This document shows, piece by piece, positions 7,636-14,795 of a stretch of DNA of 23,493 nt (positions are counted from its first letter, which is position 1; each line of letters opens with the position of its first letter). Under the pieces are notes generated by a model. It made no database searches and was not told the origin of the DNA. It worked only from the letters and a program-made list of their open reading frames with translations. Source of the stretch: Spirochaetaceae bacterium (GTDB lineage Bacteria > Spirochaetota > Spirochaetia > SZUA-6 > Fen-1364); assembly GCA_003141795.1 (NCBI GenBank), contig PLNO01000046.1, forward strand, positions 336 through 23,828. The letters run 5' to 3'. A program made the position numbers and the translations under genes.

Positions 7636-9048
7636 ATGCAGGCCACGAGATTCTTCCCGTCACTCGCCGCGGCAAGCGAACGTAACGATTCCCTGCTCTG
7701 CGTCGGGCTCGACCCCGCGCTGGACATTCCGTCCTCGGAGCTTCTGGCCCGCATGCGCGGCATCGTCGACGCCACGCACCCCTTCGCCTGCGCGTTCAAG
7801 CCCAACAGCGCCTTCTACGAGGCGCGCGGGCCCGAGGGCCTGAAAACGCTGAAAGCGCTCATCGATCACATCCACGCACGGGGGCTCCCCGTCATTCTCG
7901 ACGCAAAACGCGGCGACATCGCATCCACGGCGGATGCATACGCCGCGGCCTGCTTCGACTCACTCGGCGCCGATGCGCTCACCGTCAACCCGCTTCTCGG
8001 TGGGGACAGCGTGCAGAGCTTCTCCTGCCGGGAGGACAGGGGCGTGTTCCTCCTCTGCCACACCTCCAACCCCGGCGCGAAAGACCTGCAGGAGCTCGAC
8101 TGCGGGGGGGATCCGTTCTACGAGAGGATCGCTTCGGCGGCGCAGGGGTGGAACGCCCGCGGAAACGTCGGGCTCGTCGTGGGGGCAACCTTCCCCCGCC
8201 AGCTCGAGCGTGTCAGGGCCATCGCCCCCGACATGTGGATCCTCCTCCCCGGAGTCGGCTCGCAGGGCGGGGATCTGGAATCCAGCCTCGCGGCGGGCCT
8301 CAGAGCGGACGGCAGCGGCGTGCTTGTAAACATCTCTCGAGCCATCGCGCAGGCGGCGGATCCCGGTACAGCGGCAAAAGCTTTCCGCGACAGCATCAAC
8401 GCGGCGCGCAAAGCGCCCCGGGCCCCGGCCGCCGCGGCGCCCACGGCCGCGCTCACACTCGCCGACCAGATCGCCCTGGGCCTTCATGACCTCGGCGCGG
8501 TGCGGTTCGGGGAGTTCACGCTGAAGTCGGGACAGAAGTCCCCGATCTACATCGACCTTCGCCTTCTCGTGAGCGACCCGAAGCTCATGAGCATCGCCGC
8601 ACGCGCGTTCGCCGACATCATGCGGGGCCTCTCGTACGACAGGATCGCGGCGCTCCCCTACGGAGGCCTGCCCATCGGCCAGGCCGTGGCCCTTGCCACG
8701 GGGAAGCCGCTCATCTACGCGCGCCGCGAAGTGAAGGACTACGGGACGAAGAAGCTCATCGAAGGAAAGTTCACCGCCGGGGAGACGGTGGTCGTCCTGG
8801 ACGACCTCGTCACCACCGGCGGGAGCAAGATCGAAGCCATGGCGCCCCTCACGGATGCGGGGCTCACGGTTACCGACGTCGTGGTGCTCGTCGACCGGGA
8901 GCAGGGGGGACGCAAGGAGCTTGCCGAGCACGGCCTCACGCTGCACGCAGCGCTCACCCTGAGTGAGATCCTCGATTCACTCGTCGCCCACGGCAGGATC
9001 AGCAGCACGGTGCGCAGTGATGTGCGCGCAGCACTCGCCCTTGCCTGA
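7636..9048 (+). CDS. pyrFE: Bifunctional orotidine-5'-phosphate decarboxylase / orotate phosphoribosyltransferase (PyrF-PyrE fusion)
   Basis: A 470-residue fusion catalysing the last two steps of UMP synthesis: orotate plus PRPP to OMP, then OMP to UMP. Residues 1-256 are an OMP decarboxylase of the TIGR02127-like type, with [16 protein letters not shown], the catalytic [11 protein letters not shown] (Asp-x-Lys-x-x-Asp) and [11 protein letters not shown]. An Ala/Pro-rich linker lies at about 257-272. Residues 273-470 are an orotate phosphoribosyltransferase, with [16 protein letters not shown] and the PRPP-binding motif [14 protein letters not shown]. The domain order is the reverse of animal and plant UMP synthase. 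The ATG at 7636 fits the start of the PyrF fold but has no clear Shine-Dalgarno sequence. An in-frame ATG at 7561, only a few nt after the predicted transcript start, would add 25 low-complexity residues. First gene of the operon; its end overlaps pyrD. Confidence 0.93.
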   Translation: MQATRFFPSLAAASERNDSLLCVGLDPALDIPSSELLARMRGIVDATHPFACAFKPNSAFYEARGPEGLKTLKALIDHIHARGLPVILDAKRGDIASTADAYAAACFDSLGADALTVNPLLGGDSVQSFSCREDRGVFLLCHTSNPGAKDLQELDCGGDPFYERIASAAQGWNARGNVGLVVGATFPRQLERVRAIAPDMWILLPGVGSQGGDLESSLAAGLRADGSGVLVNISRAIAQAADPGTAAKAFRDSINAARKAPRAPAAAAPTAALTLADQIALGLHDLGAVRFGEFTLKSGQKSPIYIDLRLLVSDPKLMSIAARAFADIMRGLSYDRIAALPYGGLPIGQAVALATGKPLIYARREVKDYGTKKLIEGKFTAGETVVVLDDLVTTGGSKIEAMAPLTDAGLTVTDVVVLVDREQGGRKELAEHGLTLHAALTLSEILDSLVAHGRISSTVRSDVRAALALA

Positions 9049-10027
9049 CCTCACCTGTCGGATCGCAGGAGTCCGGCTGCCCACCCCCCTGGTGCTCGCC
9101 TCCGGGATCTGGGGCACCTCGGCATCCCTCCTGGAACGCGCCGCGTTGTGCGGAGCGGGTGCGGTCACGGCAAAGACCTGCACGCCGACCCCGCGACGGG
9201 GACATAGAAACCCCACGGCAATAGACTGGGGCCATGGGCTCATCAACGCGATGGGCCTGCCGAATCCCGGAGTGGAGGAGGAGGTGCCGCTGCTGCGGGA
9301 AGCGGCCGCGCGGCTGGCGCCCCTCGGCGTGCCTCTCATCGCGAGCGTTTCCGCGGATACCGTGGAGGAGTTCGCCCTGGCGGTGCGGATCGTCTCCCGG
9401 GCGGAGCCGGCCCTGATCGAGGTGAACATCTCCTGCCCGAACGTCCAGGCGGAGCACGGGGAGATGTTCGCATCCTCCGCGGAAGCCGCCGCAGCGGTGA
9501 CCAGGGCGGTGAAGGCTGCCACGTCCATACCGTGCATCATCAAGCTCTCTCCCAACGTCCCTGACATCGCCTCGATCGCCCGTGCCGTCGTGGCGGCGGG
9601 CGCGGATGCCATCACGGCAATCAATACGATGCCCGGCATGCTCGTCGACGCGGAGACGGGACGACCGCTTCTTGCCAACACAACCGGCGGGCTCTCGGGC
9701 CCCGCGCTGAAACCCATCGCGCTGCGCTGCGTGCATGAGATCGCAGGTGTGGTGAGCGTGCCCGTCATCGGCACCGGTGGCGTGCTCTGCGGCACCGACG
9801 CCGTGGAGATGATCTCCGCCGGAGCGCTGTGCGTCGGGGTCGGCTCGGCCATCACCTACCGGGGGGACGCAGCCCTCACGCTCATCCGTGACGAGCTTTC
9901 CGCGTGGATGTCCGCCCGGGGATTCGAATCACTCGATGAGATCAGGGGGCGGACGCATCGACAGCCCGCCGCGGCCGTGCAGAGCAATCCGCCGCCGATT
10001 CCGGGTGCAGGGACCACACATGCCTGA
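9020..10027 (+). CDS. pyrD: Dihydroorotate dehydrogenase, class 1B catalytic subunit
   Basis: A 335-residue FMN-binding TIM-barrel enzyme that oxidises dihydroorotate to orotate in the cytoplasm and passes electrons through PyrK to NAD. The catalytic base is Cys139 in VNISCPNV, as in class 1 enzymes. Substrate-loop residues in NAMGLPNPG, the lysine in CIIKLSPNV, the GGLSGPALKP segment and the FMN-phosphate loop GTGGVLCGTDA are all present. The ATG at 9020 overlaps the 3' end of pyrFE by 29 bp, and the gene's own stop overlaps the pyrK start, so translational coupling is likely. The last 25 or so residues, rich in Pro/Ala/Gln, extend past the usual end. The presence of PyrK next door confirms the 1B assignment. 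Confidence 0.94.
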   Translation: MCAQHSPLPDLTCRIAGVRLPTPLVLASGIWGTSASLLERAALCGAGAVTAKTCTPTPRRGHRNPTAIDWGHGLINAMGLPNPGVEEEVPLLREAAARLAPLGVPLIASVSADTVEEFALAVRIVSRAEPALIEVNISCPNVQAEHGEMFASSAEAAAAVTRAVKAATSIPCIIKLSPNVPDIASIARAVVAAGADAITAINTMPGMLVDAETGRPLLANTTGGLSGPALKPIALRCVHEIAGVVSVPVIGTGGVLCGTDAVEMISAGALCVGVGSAITYRGDAALTLIRDELSAWMSARGFESLDEIRGRTHRQPAAAVQSNPPPIPGAGTTHA

Positions 10028-10766
10028 CGATCTGCAGAGCGGGGGAGGTGTTCCCGTCATGACCCGGGTGAAGGAGCGCGTGCAGGAGAATCCCCGCACC
10101 GTCTCCCTCGTCTTCCAGTCGGACCTGCGGGCATATCCGGGCCAGTTCGGCATGCTCTGGCTCCCCGGCGTCGACGAGAAGCCCTACAGCATCTCCGGCA
10201 TCGCGCCCCTCATGGTCACCGTTTCGCGCGTCGGCCCCTTCAGCGAGGCACTCGCTGCGCTTCAACCGGGGGACTCCGTGGGCGTGCGCGGTCCCTTCGG
10301 CACGGGCTGGCCCGTGGCTCCCGGCAGGGCGCTGCTGGTCGGCGGCGGATACGGCGCCGCGCCGCTGCACTTCCTCGCCCGCAGCCTCCTGGCCGCAGGC
10401 GGGAGCGTCGAAGCGGCGCTGGGCGCCCGCAGTGCCGCCGACATCCTGTTCGCCGACAGGTTCGGAAGGCTCGGAGTGCCGCTCCGTCTCGCCACGGAGG
10501 ACGGATCCAGCGGCATGAAGGGCAGGGTCACCGACGTGGTGGAGCCACTCCTGGCAACGGGCAGGTTCGACCGCCTCTGCGCATGCGGCCCCGAGCCGAT
10601 GCTTGCGCGCCTGGAGGTGATCTGCCGCGCGGCGGGGGTGCCGGCAGAGCTTTCCCACGAGGCGTACATGCGCTGCGGCATCGGCATCTGCGGGGCATGC
10701 GAACACGAAGGGCGCCTGGTCTGCATGGATGGCCCGGTCTTCTCCATCGGCCGCGGAGCGGGATAG
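10020..10766 (+). CDS. pyrK: Dihydroorotate dehydrogenase electron-transfer subunit PyrK
   Basis: A 248-residue iron-sulfur flavoprotein of the ferredoxin reductase family, the partner of class 1B PyrD. The FAD-binding motif is KPYSISGIAP (a lysine where many relatives have Arg). The nucleotide-binding loop is LLVGGGYGAAPLHFLA and the NAD-site segment CACGPEPMLA. The C-terminal [2Fe-2S] site uses Cys219, Cys224, Cys227 and Cys235 (CGIGICGAC then LVC); the spacing between the third and fourth Cys is 7 residues, shorter than in Lactococcus or Bacillus PyrK. It starts at an ATG that overlaps the pyrD stop by 8 bp. It is followed after 8 bp by the DNA methyltransferase gene. Confidence 0.93.
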   Translation: MPDDLQSGGGVPVMTRVKERVQENPRTVSLVFQSDLRAYPGQFGMLWLPGVDEKPYSISGIAPLMVTVSRVGPFSEALAALQPGDSVGVRGPFGTGWPVAPGRALLVGGGYGAAPLHFLARSLLAAGGSVEAALGARSAADILFADRFGRLGVPLRLATEDGSSGMKGRVTDVVEPLLATGRFDRLCACGPEPMLARLEVICRAAGVPAELSHEAYMRCGIGICGACEHEGRLVCMDGPVFSIGRGAG

Positions 10767-10774
10767 GGCGAGCC

Positions 10775-11554
10775 ATGGCGAGGCGTCCCTTCTTCGAGGC
10801 CGGGCTGCTCACCATCCACAACGCGAGCATGCTTGAGCTGCGCGCCATTCCTTCCGGGAGCGTGGACCTCATCGTCACCTCCCCGCCCTACAACGTCGAC
10901 ATCGCCTACGGCACGCATGACGACGCGCTGACCTACCCCCGCTACCTCGCCTTCAGCAGGCGGTGGCTCGCCCGGGCCCGCGCATGGCTGAAGGAGGACG
11001 GGCGGCTCTGCCTCAACATCCCGCTGGACAAGAACAAGGACGGCCAGCAGAGCGTCGGCGCCGACCTTACGACGATCGCCAAGGAGGTCGGCTTCCGCTA
11101 CCACTCGACAATCGTCTGGAACGAAGGCAACATTTCCCGGCGCACCGCGTGGGGCTCGTGGATGAGCGCCTCCGCCCCGTACGTGATCGCCCCCGTGGAG
11201 CTCATCGTGGTGCTCTACCGGGAGCACTGGAAGCGCAGCTCCGGCTCGCGGGATTCCGACATCACGCGCCAGGAGTTCATGGACTGGACGAACGGATTGT
11301 GGACCTTCAACGGGGAGAGGAAGAAGCGCGTCGGGCACCCCGCACCCTTCCCCGTGGAGCTCCCGCGAAGATGCATCAGGCTTTTCAGCTACGTGGGGGA
11401 CACGGTGCTCGACCCTTTCATGGGCAGCGGCACGACGCTCGTCGCGGCGCGGGATTGCGGCCGCAGGGCGATCGGTGTTGAGATCGAGGAGCGCTACTGC
11501 GCGCTGGCGCGCGACAGGCTCGTGGAAACGGAACCGAAAGTCGTAGAGGAGTAG
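10775..11554 (+). CDS. Site-specific DNA methyltransferase, beta-group N4-cytosine/N6-adenine type (no adjacent endonuclease)
   Basis: A 259-residue N6_N4_Mtase-family enzyme. Catalytic motif IV, TSPPYNVDIAYG (residues 35-46), precedes the target-recognition region, and SAM-binding motif I, LDPFMGSGTTLVAA (Asp213 onward), comes near the C-terminus. This order defines the beta group. TSPPY rather than DPPY is more usual for N4-cytosine enzymes, so 4mC is the better guess. WNEGNISRRTAWGSW in the middle is a likely part of target binding. The gene starts 8 bp after pyrK and ends 2 bp before the next gene, so it is embedded in the pyrimidine operon. No endonuclease lies beside it, which suggests a solitary methyltransferase with regulatory or protective function. 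The recognition sequence is unknown. Confidence 0.9.
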   Translation: MARRPFFEAGLLTIHNASMLELRAIPSGSVDLIVTSPPYNVDIAYGTHDDALTYPRYLAFSRRWLARARAWLKEDGRLCLNIPLDKNKDGQQSVGADLTTIAKEVGFRYHSTIVWNEGNISRRTAWGSWMSASAPYVIAPVELIVVLYREHWKRSSGSRDSDITRQEFMDWTNGLWTFNGERKKRVGHPAPFPVELPRRCIRLFSYVGDTVLDPFMGSGTTLVAARDCGRRAIGVEIEERYCALARDRLVETEPKVVEE

Positions 11555-11556
11555 AC

Positions 11557-12003
11557 ATGGTGGGCACACGGTCGGAGAAGGCTCTCGTCCTGCACGGGAG
11601 AGGCTGCAATTGCGCACAGTCCGTGCTCGGCGTTTTCGCACCCGGGCTCGGAATGACGGAGGAAACCGCGCTGCGCGTGGCCACGGGTTTCGGCGGCGGC
11701 ATGGGGCGCACCTCGGGGACCTGCGGCGCGGTGACGGGAGCCTGCATGGCCATCGGGCTCATGCGGGGAATGCGCAGCACGGAGGATGCGGCGGCGAAAG
11801 AGGCGACGTACGAGGCGGTGGAGGATTTCGTGCAGAGGTTCCGCGAAGCCCACGGGAGCGTGGCCTGCACGGAGCTTCTGGAGGTCGACCTGGGCACCCC
11901 CGAGGGGCGGGCAGCGGCCAAAGAGCGGGGCCTGTTTGCCACCCGCTGCAACGGGTTCATCCGGGATGCGGTGATCATCCTGGAGGATGTCAGCGCATCA
12001 TGA
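11557..12003 (+). CDS. C_GCAxxG_C_C family (putative redox) protein
   Basis: A 148-residue cysteine-rich protein with the family's conserved set: Cys17 and Cys19 in GRGCNCAQS, GGGMGRTSGTCGAVTGACM carrying the C-G-A-x-x-G core at Cys56-Gly61 plus Cys63, Cys104 in VACTELL, and Cys131 near the end in ATRCNGFI. It is a helical, soluble protein of unknown biochemical role; the cysteine pattern suggests metal or redox chemistry. GAGGAG lies 6 bp before the ATG, inside the end of the methyltransferase gene. Its stop overlaps the start of the asparaginase-like gene (ATGA). The tight packing says it is made together with the pyr proteins. Confidence 0.85.
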   Translation: MVGTRSEKALVLHGRGCNCAQSVLGVFAPGLGMTEETALRVATGFGGGMGRTSGTCGAVTGACMAIGLMRGMRSTEDAAAKEATYEAVEDFVQRFREAHGSVACTELLEVDLGTPEGRAAAKERGLFATRCNGFIRDAVIILEDVSAS

Positions 12004-12497
12004 GCATCCGCATCGTCATCACGGGAGGGACGTTCGACAAGCAGTACGACGAGATCCGGGGTGCACTCGCCTTCAAGGACACGCACCTGCCGGAGATCCT
12101 GCATTTCGTGCGCTGCTCCGTGCCGATAGCACTCGAGCTCAACCAGCTCATCGACAGCCTCGAAATGCGCACTGCCAACCGTCTCCAGGTCCTCTCCTCC
12201 TGCGCACGGGCCCCCGAGGAGCGCATCGTGATCACGCACGGCACGGACACGATGGTGGAAACCGCGGAGGTCCTGGGGAAGGAGAAGCTCCCCAAGACCA
12301 TCGTCCTCACCGGGGCCATGGTCCCCTACGTCTTCAGCAATTCGGACGCCGTGTTCAACCTCGGCTCGGCCATCACCGCCGTGCAGATGCTTCCGCACGG
12401 CGTGTATATCGCAATGAACGGCCGCATTTTCCCCTGGGACGACGTGCGGAAGAACAGGGACGCGGGCGTCTTCGAGACGAAAACGCCGGGGGCCTGA
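12000..12497 (+). CDS. Single-domain asparaginase-like protein
   Basis: A 165-residue protein matching only the N-terminal domain of type I/II L-asparaginases, which are normally about 330 residues. It retains ITGGTFDKQY (first catalytic Thr at 11, with a following Tyr), the second motif THGTDTMVETA (Thr82-Asp83) and the lysine region LPKTIVLTGAMVP (Lys99), so all the classical nucleophile-side residues are present. The C-terminal domain that supplies an acidic residue across the dimer in full-length enzymes is absent. It starts at an ATGA overlap with the previous gene and is the last gene of the operon, 6 bp from the convergent chemoreceptor gene. It may hydrolyse asparagine or a related amide, giving aspartate, which is a pyrimidine precursor; that link is inference. 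Confidence 0.82.
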   Translation: MSIRIVITGGTFDKQYDEIRGALAFKDTHLPEILHFVRCSVPIALELNQLIDSLEMRTANRLQVLSSCARAPEERIVITHGTDTMVETAEVLGKEKLPKTIVLTGAMVPYVFSNSDAVFNLGSAITAVQMLPHGVYIAMNGRIFPWDDVRKNRDAGVFETKTPGA

Positions 12498-12503
12498 TCG
12501 GAC

Positions 12504-14636
12504 TCAGCCCTCGCCGAAGGGCTCGGGCAGGTCCCTGAGCTCCGTTTCCTCTTCCTCCGGCTCGGGTTTCACCAGCACGAGGGCGGGTCTCTGGGGCGCC
12601 TCCTCCTCCCCGATCGTGAACTGGGCCATCATCCCCTGCAGTTTCTGCGCGAGCTCGGCGAGCTCCTCGGTGGAGGCGGACATCTCCTCGGCCGCCGAGG
12701 CGGCGCTCTGCGTCACCTCGTTCACCGTCTCCATCGCCTTGGACACCTGCTTTGCGTTCGTCGTCTGCTCCTCGGTCGCCGCCGAGATGCTCTGGCTCAT
12801 CTCGTTCACGTTGTTGAGGGACTTCGACAGCATGCGCACCGCGTTCACCTGCTGCGACATGGAGGAGGCGAGCCCCGCGATCATCTCCTGCACCTGCTGG
12901 GATGCGGCCCTGATCTGCTCCATTGCCATCTGGGACTTGCGCGCGGTCTGCACGCCCATGGCGACGTTCCTGCCGCTCTCCTTGATGAGCGCCGCGATCT
13001 CCTTCGTGGAGACAGAGCTGCGCTCGGCGAGCTTGCCCACCGCGTCGGCCACCACCGCGAACCCCCGGCCGTGCTCCCCCGCCCTGGCCGCCTCGATGGC
13101 TGCGTTCAGCGCGAGGAGATTGGTCTGGTCGGCGATCTCTCCGATCACCGTGACGATCCCGTCGATCTTTTCCGAGCTCCCGGCGATCAACCCGATGCCG
13201 TCAGCCACCTGGCTCACCGCCTTGGCGCCTTCCAGCGCGTTCTCCACGGACCGCGTCGCGAGGTCGGAGATATCCTTGAGGTTCTTCGATACCTCTCCGA
13301 TCGAACGGTCCACGAGCTCCATGGAGCCCGCCCCGCGGTCCACGGCCGCGGCCTGCGCCTGCGCATGCTCGGCCACCTGGTCCACCGATGCGGTGAGCTC
13401 CTCCATCGAGGCGCTCGTCTCCTCAAGTGTGGAGGCCTGGTTCTGTGCGCCTTCCGCGAGTGTTTGCGCGCTGACGTTGATCTCCTCGGTGGAGGCGGCC
13501 ACCTGCGCAGCGCTTTTCTTGATCCCCATGACCATCGTGCTGAACTGATCCGCCATGGCGTTCAGTGCCGTGGCCAGCCTGCCCACCTCGTCGCGCTGGT
13601 GGATGTCGAGCTTCTGGGAGAAGTCGCCCGTTGCCAGACGCTCCGTGAACGCCAGGCCGCGCGCGAGGGGCTTCGTGATGGTGCGGGCGAACGGCACGTA
13701 CACGAGGAACGCGATGAGGAGCGCGCCGAGGCTGATAAGAAGGATCAGCGTACGCGCCTCGGTCGCCGTTGCCAGGAACTCCTTGTTCGGAAGCGTGAGG
13801 CAGACGCTCCACCCCGTCGATTTCACGGGGGCGTAGCCCGCGGAGTACGGGACGCCGCCGAAGACGTAGTCCTGGACGCCGCTCTGGCCGCCCTTCATCC
13901 GGCGGGCAAGCTGGTCCATCCCCTTTTCATCGGAGATGTTCAGATTGAATACGTAGTCGCTCGTATGATGGGCGATGACCAGGCCCATGCCGTCAATGAT
14001 GAAGGCGTACCCGGAGGTGCCCACCTTCTCCTCGTTGATGAGCGTCTCCAGGAAGCTGATGTTCGCGATCGCCACGAAGGCGCCGACGATCCGATTGCCG
14101 GACCTCAGGGGCGCCGAAACGGGCACCGACGGCTTGTTCGTCACCTTGTCGAGGCTCGCCGAGCCGGCATCGACGACGCCGTTGACCGCGTTCTTGAAGT
14201 AGGCCTGATCGGCGAACGACACCCCGAGGTAGGCGGGATCGGAGCTCGCGAAAGGCATGCCGTCCATCCCGATGGCGAGGAATGCCCGGTAGCCTTCGGC
14301 GAGCCCCGTGGTTGCGCCGAGCACGGCCAGGCGATCGTTGGCCGCGGCGATCTGGCGGTCCGCGCGGTGAGCCCCCCCGTCCAGCATGGCAGAGGCTGCT
14401 GCTGAGAAGGTCAGGTCGAGGGAGAGGCTGACGGCGACCTTTTTCTCCTCCCGGAATACATTGTCGATCATGAGGGCGATGTCGGCTGCCCGGGCGGTGA
14501 GCTGTTCGTTTTCAACGCTCGTCAGGCCCTGGCTTGTCCGATTCAGCGAAACGATCGCAACTGCTGCCAGCGGCAGCACCATGATGAGCGTTCCGACGAT
14601 GAGAAGCTTTGTTCCGATACGAATGTTTTTTAGCAT
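12504..14636 (-). CDS. Methyl-accepting chemotaxis protein with periplasmic Cache domain (first of two paralogs)
   Basis: A 710-residue inner-membrane chemoreceptor. Transmembrane helix 1 covers about residues 10-31. A dCache-type sensor follows to about 285 ([18 protein letters not shown], and a second module with [16 protein letters not shown]). Transmembrane helix 2 is about 286-307, a HAMP domain about 308-362, and the long cytoplasmic signalling coiled coil has the hairpin tip [26 protein letters not shown] lies 8 bp before the start codon. The tip is followed by [14 protein letters not shown], where most receptors have Asp-Glu-Val. No CheR-binding pentapeptide is visible at the acidic C-terminus. 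The ligand is unknown. It lies downstream of, and in the same direction as, its paralog but behind that gene's terminator, so it has a separate promoter. It converges on the asparaginase-like gene with a 6-bp gap. Confidence 0.93.
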   Translation of the reverse strand: MLKNIRIGTKLLIVGTLIMVLPLAAVAIVSLNRTSQGLTSVENEQLTARAADIALMIDNVFREEKKVAVSLSLDLTFSAAASAMLDGGAHRADRQIAAANDRLAVLGATTGLAEGYRAFLAIGMDGMPFASSDPAYLGVSFADQAYFKNAVNGVVDAGSASLDKVTNKPSVPVSAPLRSGNRIVGAFVAIANISFLETLINEEKVGTSGYAFIIDGMGLVIAHHTSDYVFNLNISDEKGMDQLARRMKGGQSGVQDYVFGGVPYSAGYAPVKSTGWSVCLTLPNKEFLATATEARTLILLISLGALLIAFLVYVPFARTITKPLARGLAFTERLATGDFSQKLDIHQRDEVGRLATALNAMADQFSTMVMGIKKSAAQVAASTEEINVSAQTLAEGAQNQASTLEETSASMEELTASVDQVAEHAQAQAAAVDRGAGSMELVDRSIGEVSKNLKDISDLATRSVENALEGAKAVSQVADGIGLIAGSSEKIDGIVTVIGEIADQTNLLALNAAIEAARAGEHGRGFAVVADAVGKLAERSSVSTKEIAALIKESGRNVAMGVQTARKSQMAMEQIRAASQQVQEMIAGLASSMSQQVNAVRMLSKSLNNVNEMSQSISAATEEQTTNAKQVSKAMETVNEVTQSAASAAEEMSASTEELAELAQKLQGMMAQFTIGEEEAPQRPALVLVKPEPEEEETELRDLPEPFGEG

Positions 14637-14708
14637 CTTCTAGCCTCCCGCGGATTGTAACAAAGGGCAAAACGTTTCTTCACGTCTCCCTAATAAGTTA
14701 CAAACACT

Positions 14709-14737
14709 TTATTACCACCATTTTATCAATTTGTCAA
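14709..14737 (-). promoter_or_regulatory. Promoter of the first chemoreceptor gene, overlapping the upstream terminator
   Basis: On the minus strand a perfect TTGACA (plus-strand TGTCAA, 14732-14737) is followed after 17 bp by TAATAA (plus-strand TTATTA, 14709-14714). The predicted start is near 14702, giving a leader of about 65 nt before the ATG at 14636. The -35 box uses the end of the T-tract of the adjoining terminator. Confidence 0.5.
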
Positions 14738-14769
14738 AAAAAAGGGATGCAAGGCTTTCCTTGCATCCC
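14736..14769 (-). terminator. Intrinsic terminator of the second chemoreceptor gene
   Basis: On the minus strand the perfect 11-bp stem GGGATGCAAGG/CCTTGCATCCC (plus-strand arms 14744-14754 and 14759-14769), with a 4-nt loop, is followed directly by eight T residues (plus-strand A run 14736-14743). It lies 26 bp after the stop codon of the 14796-16958 gene. It is a textbook Rho-independent terminator. Confidence 0.93.
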
Positions 14770-14795
14770 CATCATAATTCTGGAAATCTAATATA

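Noticed and set aside
6135..7685. Long open frame of 516 codons on the plus strand across fhs
   Set aside because: It is antisense to a clearly conserved enzyme, rich in His/Arg/Asp/Val from mirrored high-GC codons, and has no recognisable domain.
7452..7805. N-terminal extension of fhs by 118 codons
   Set aside because: It would run across the pyr promoter and the start of pyrFE, and has no similarity to the enzyme family. The start at 7451 has a ribosome site.
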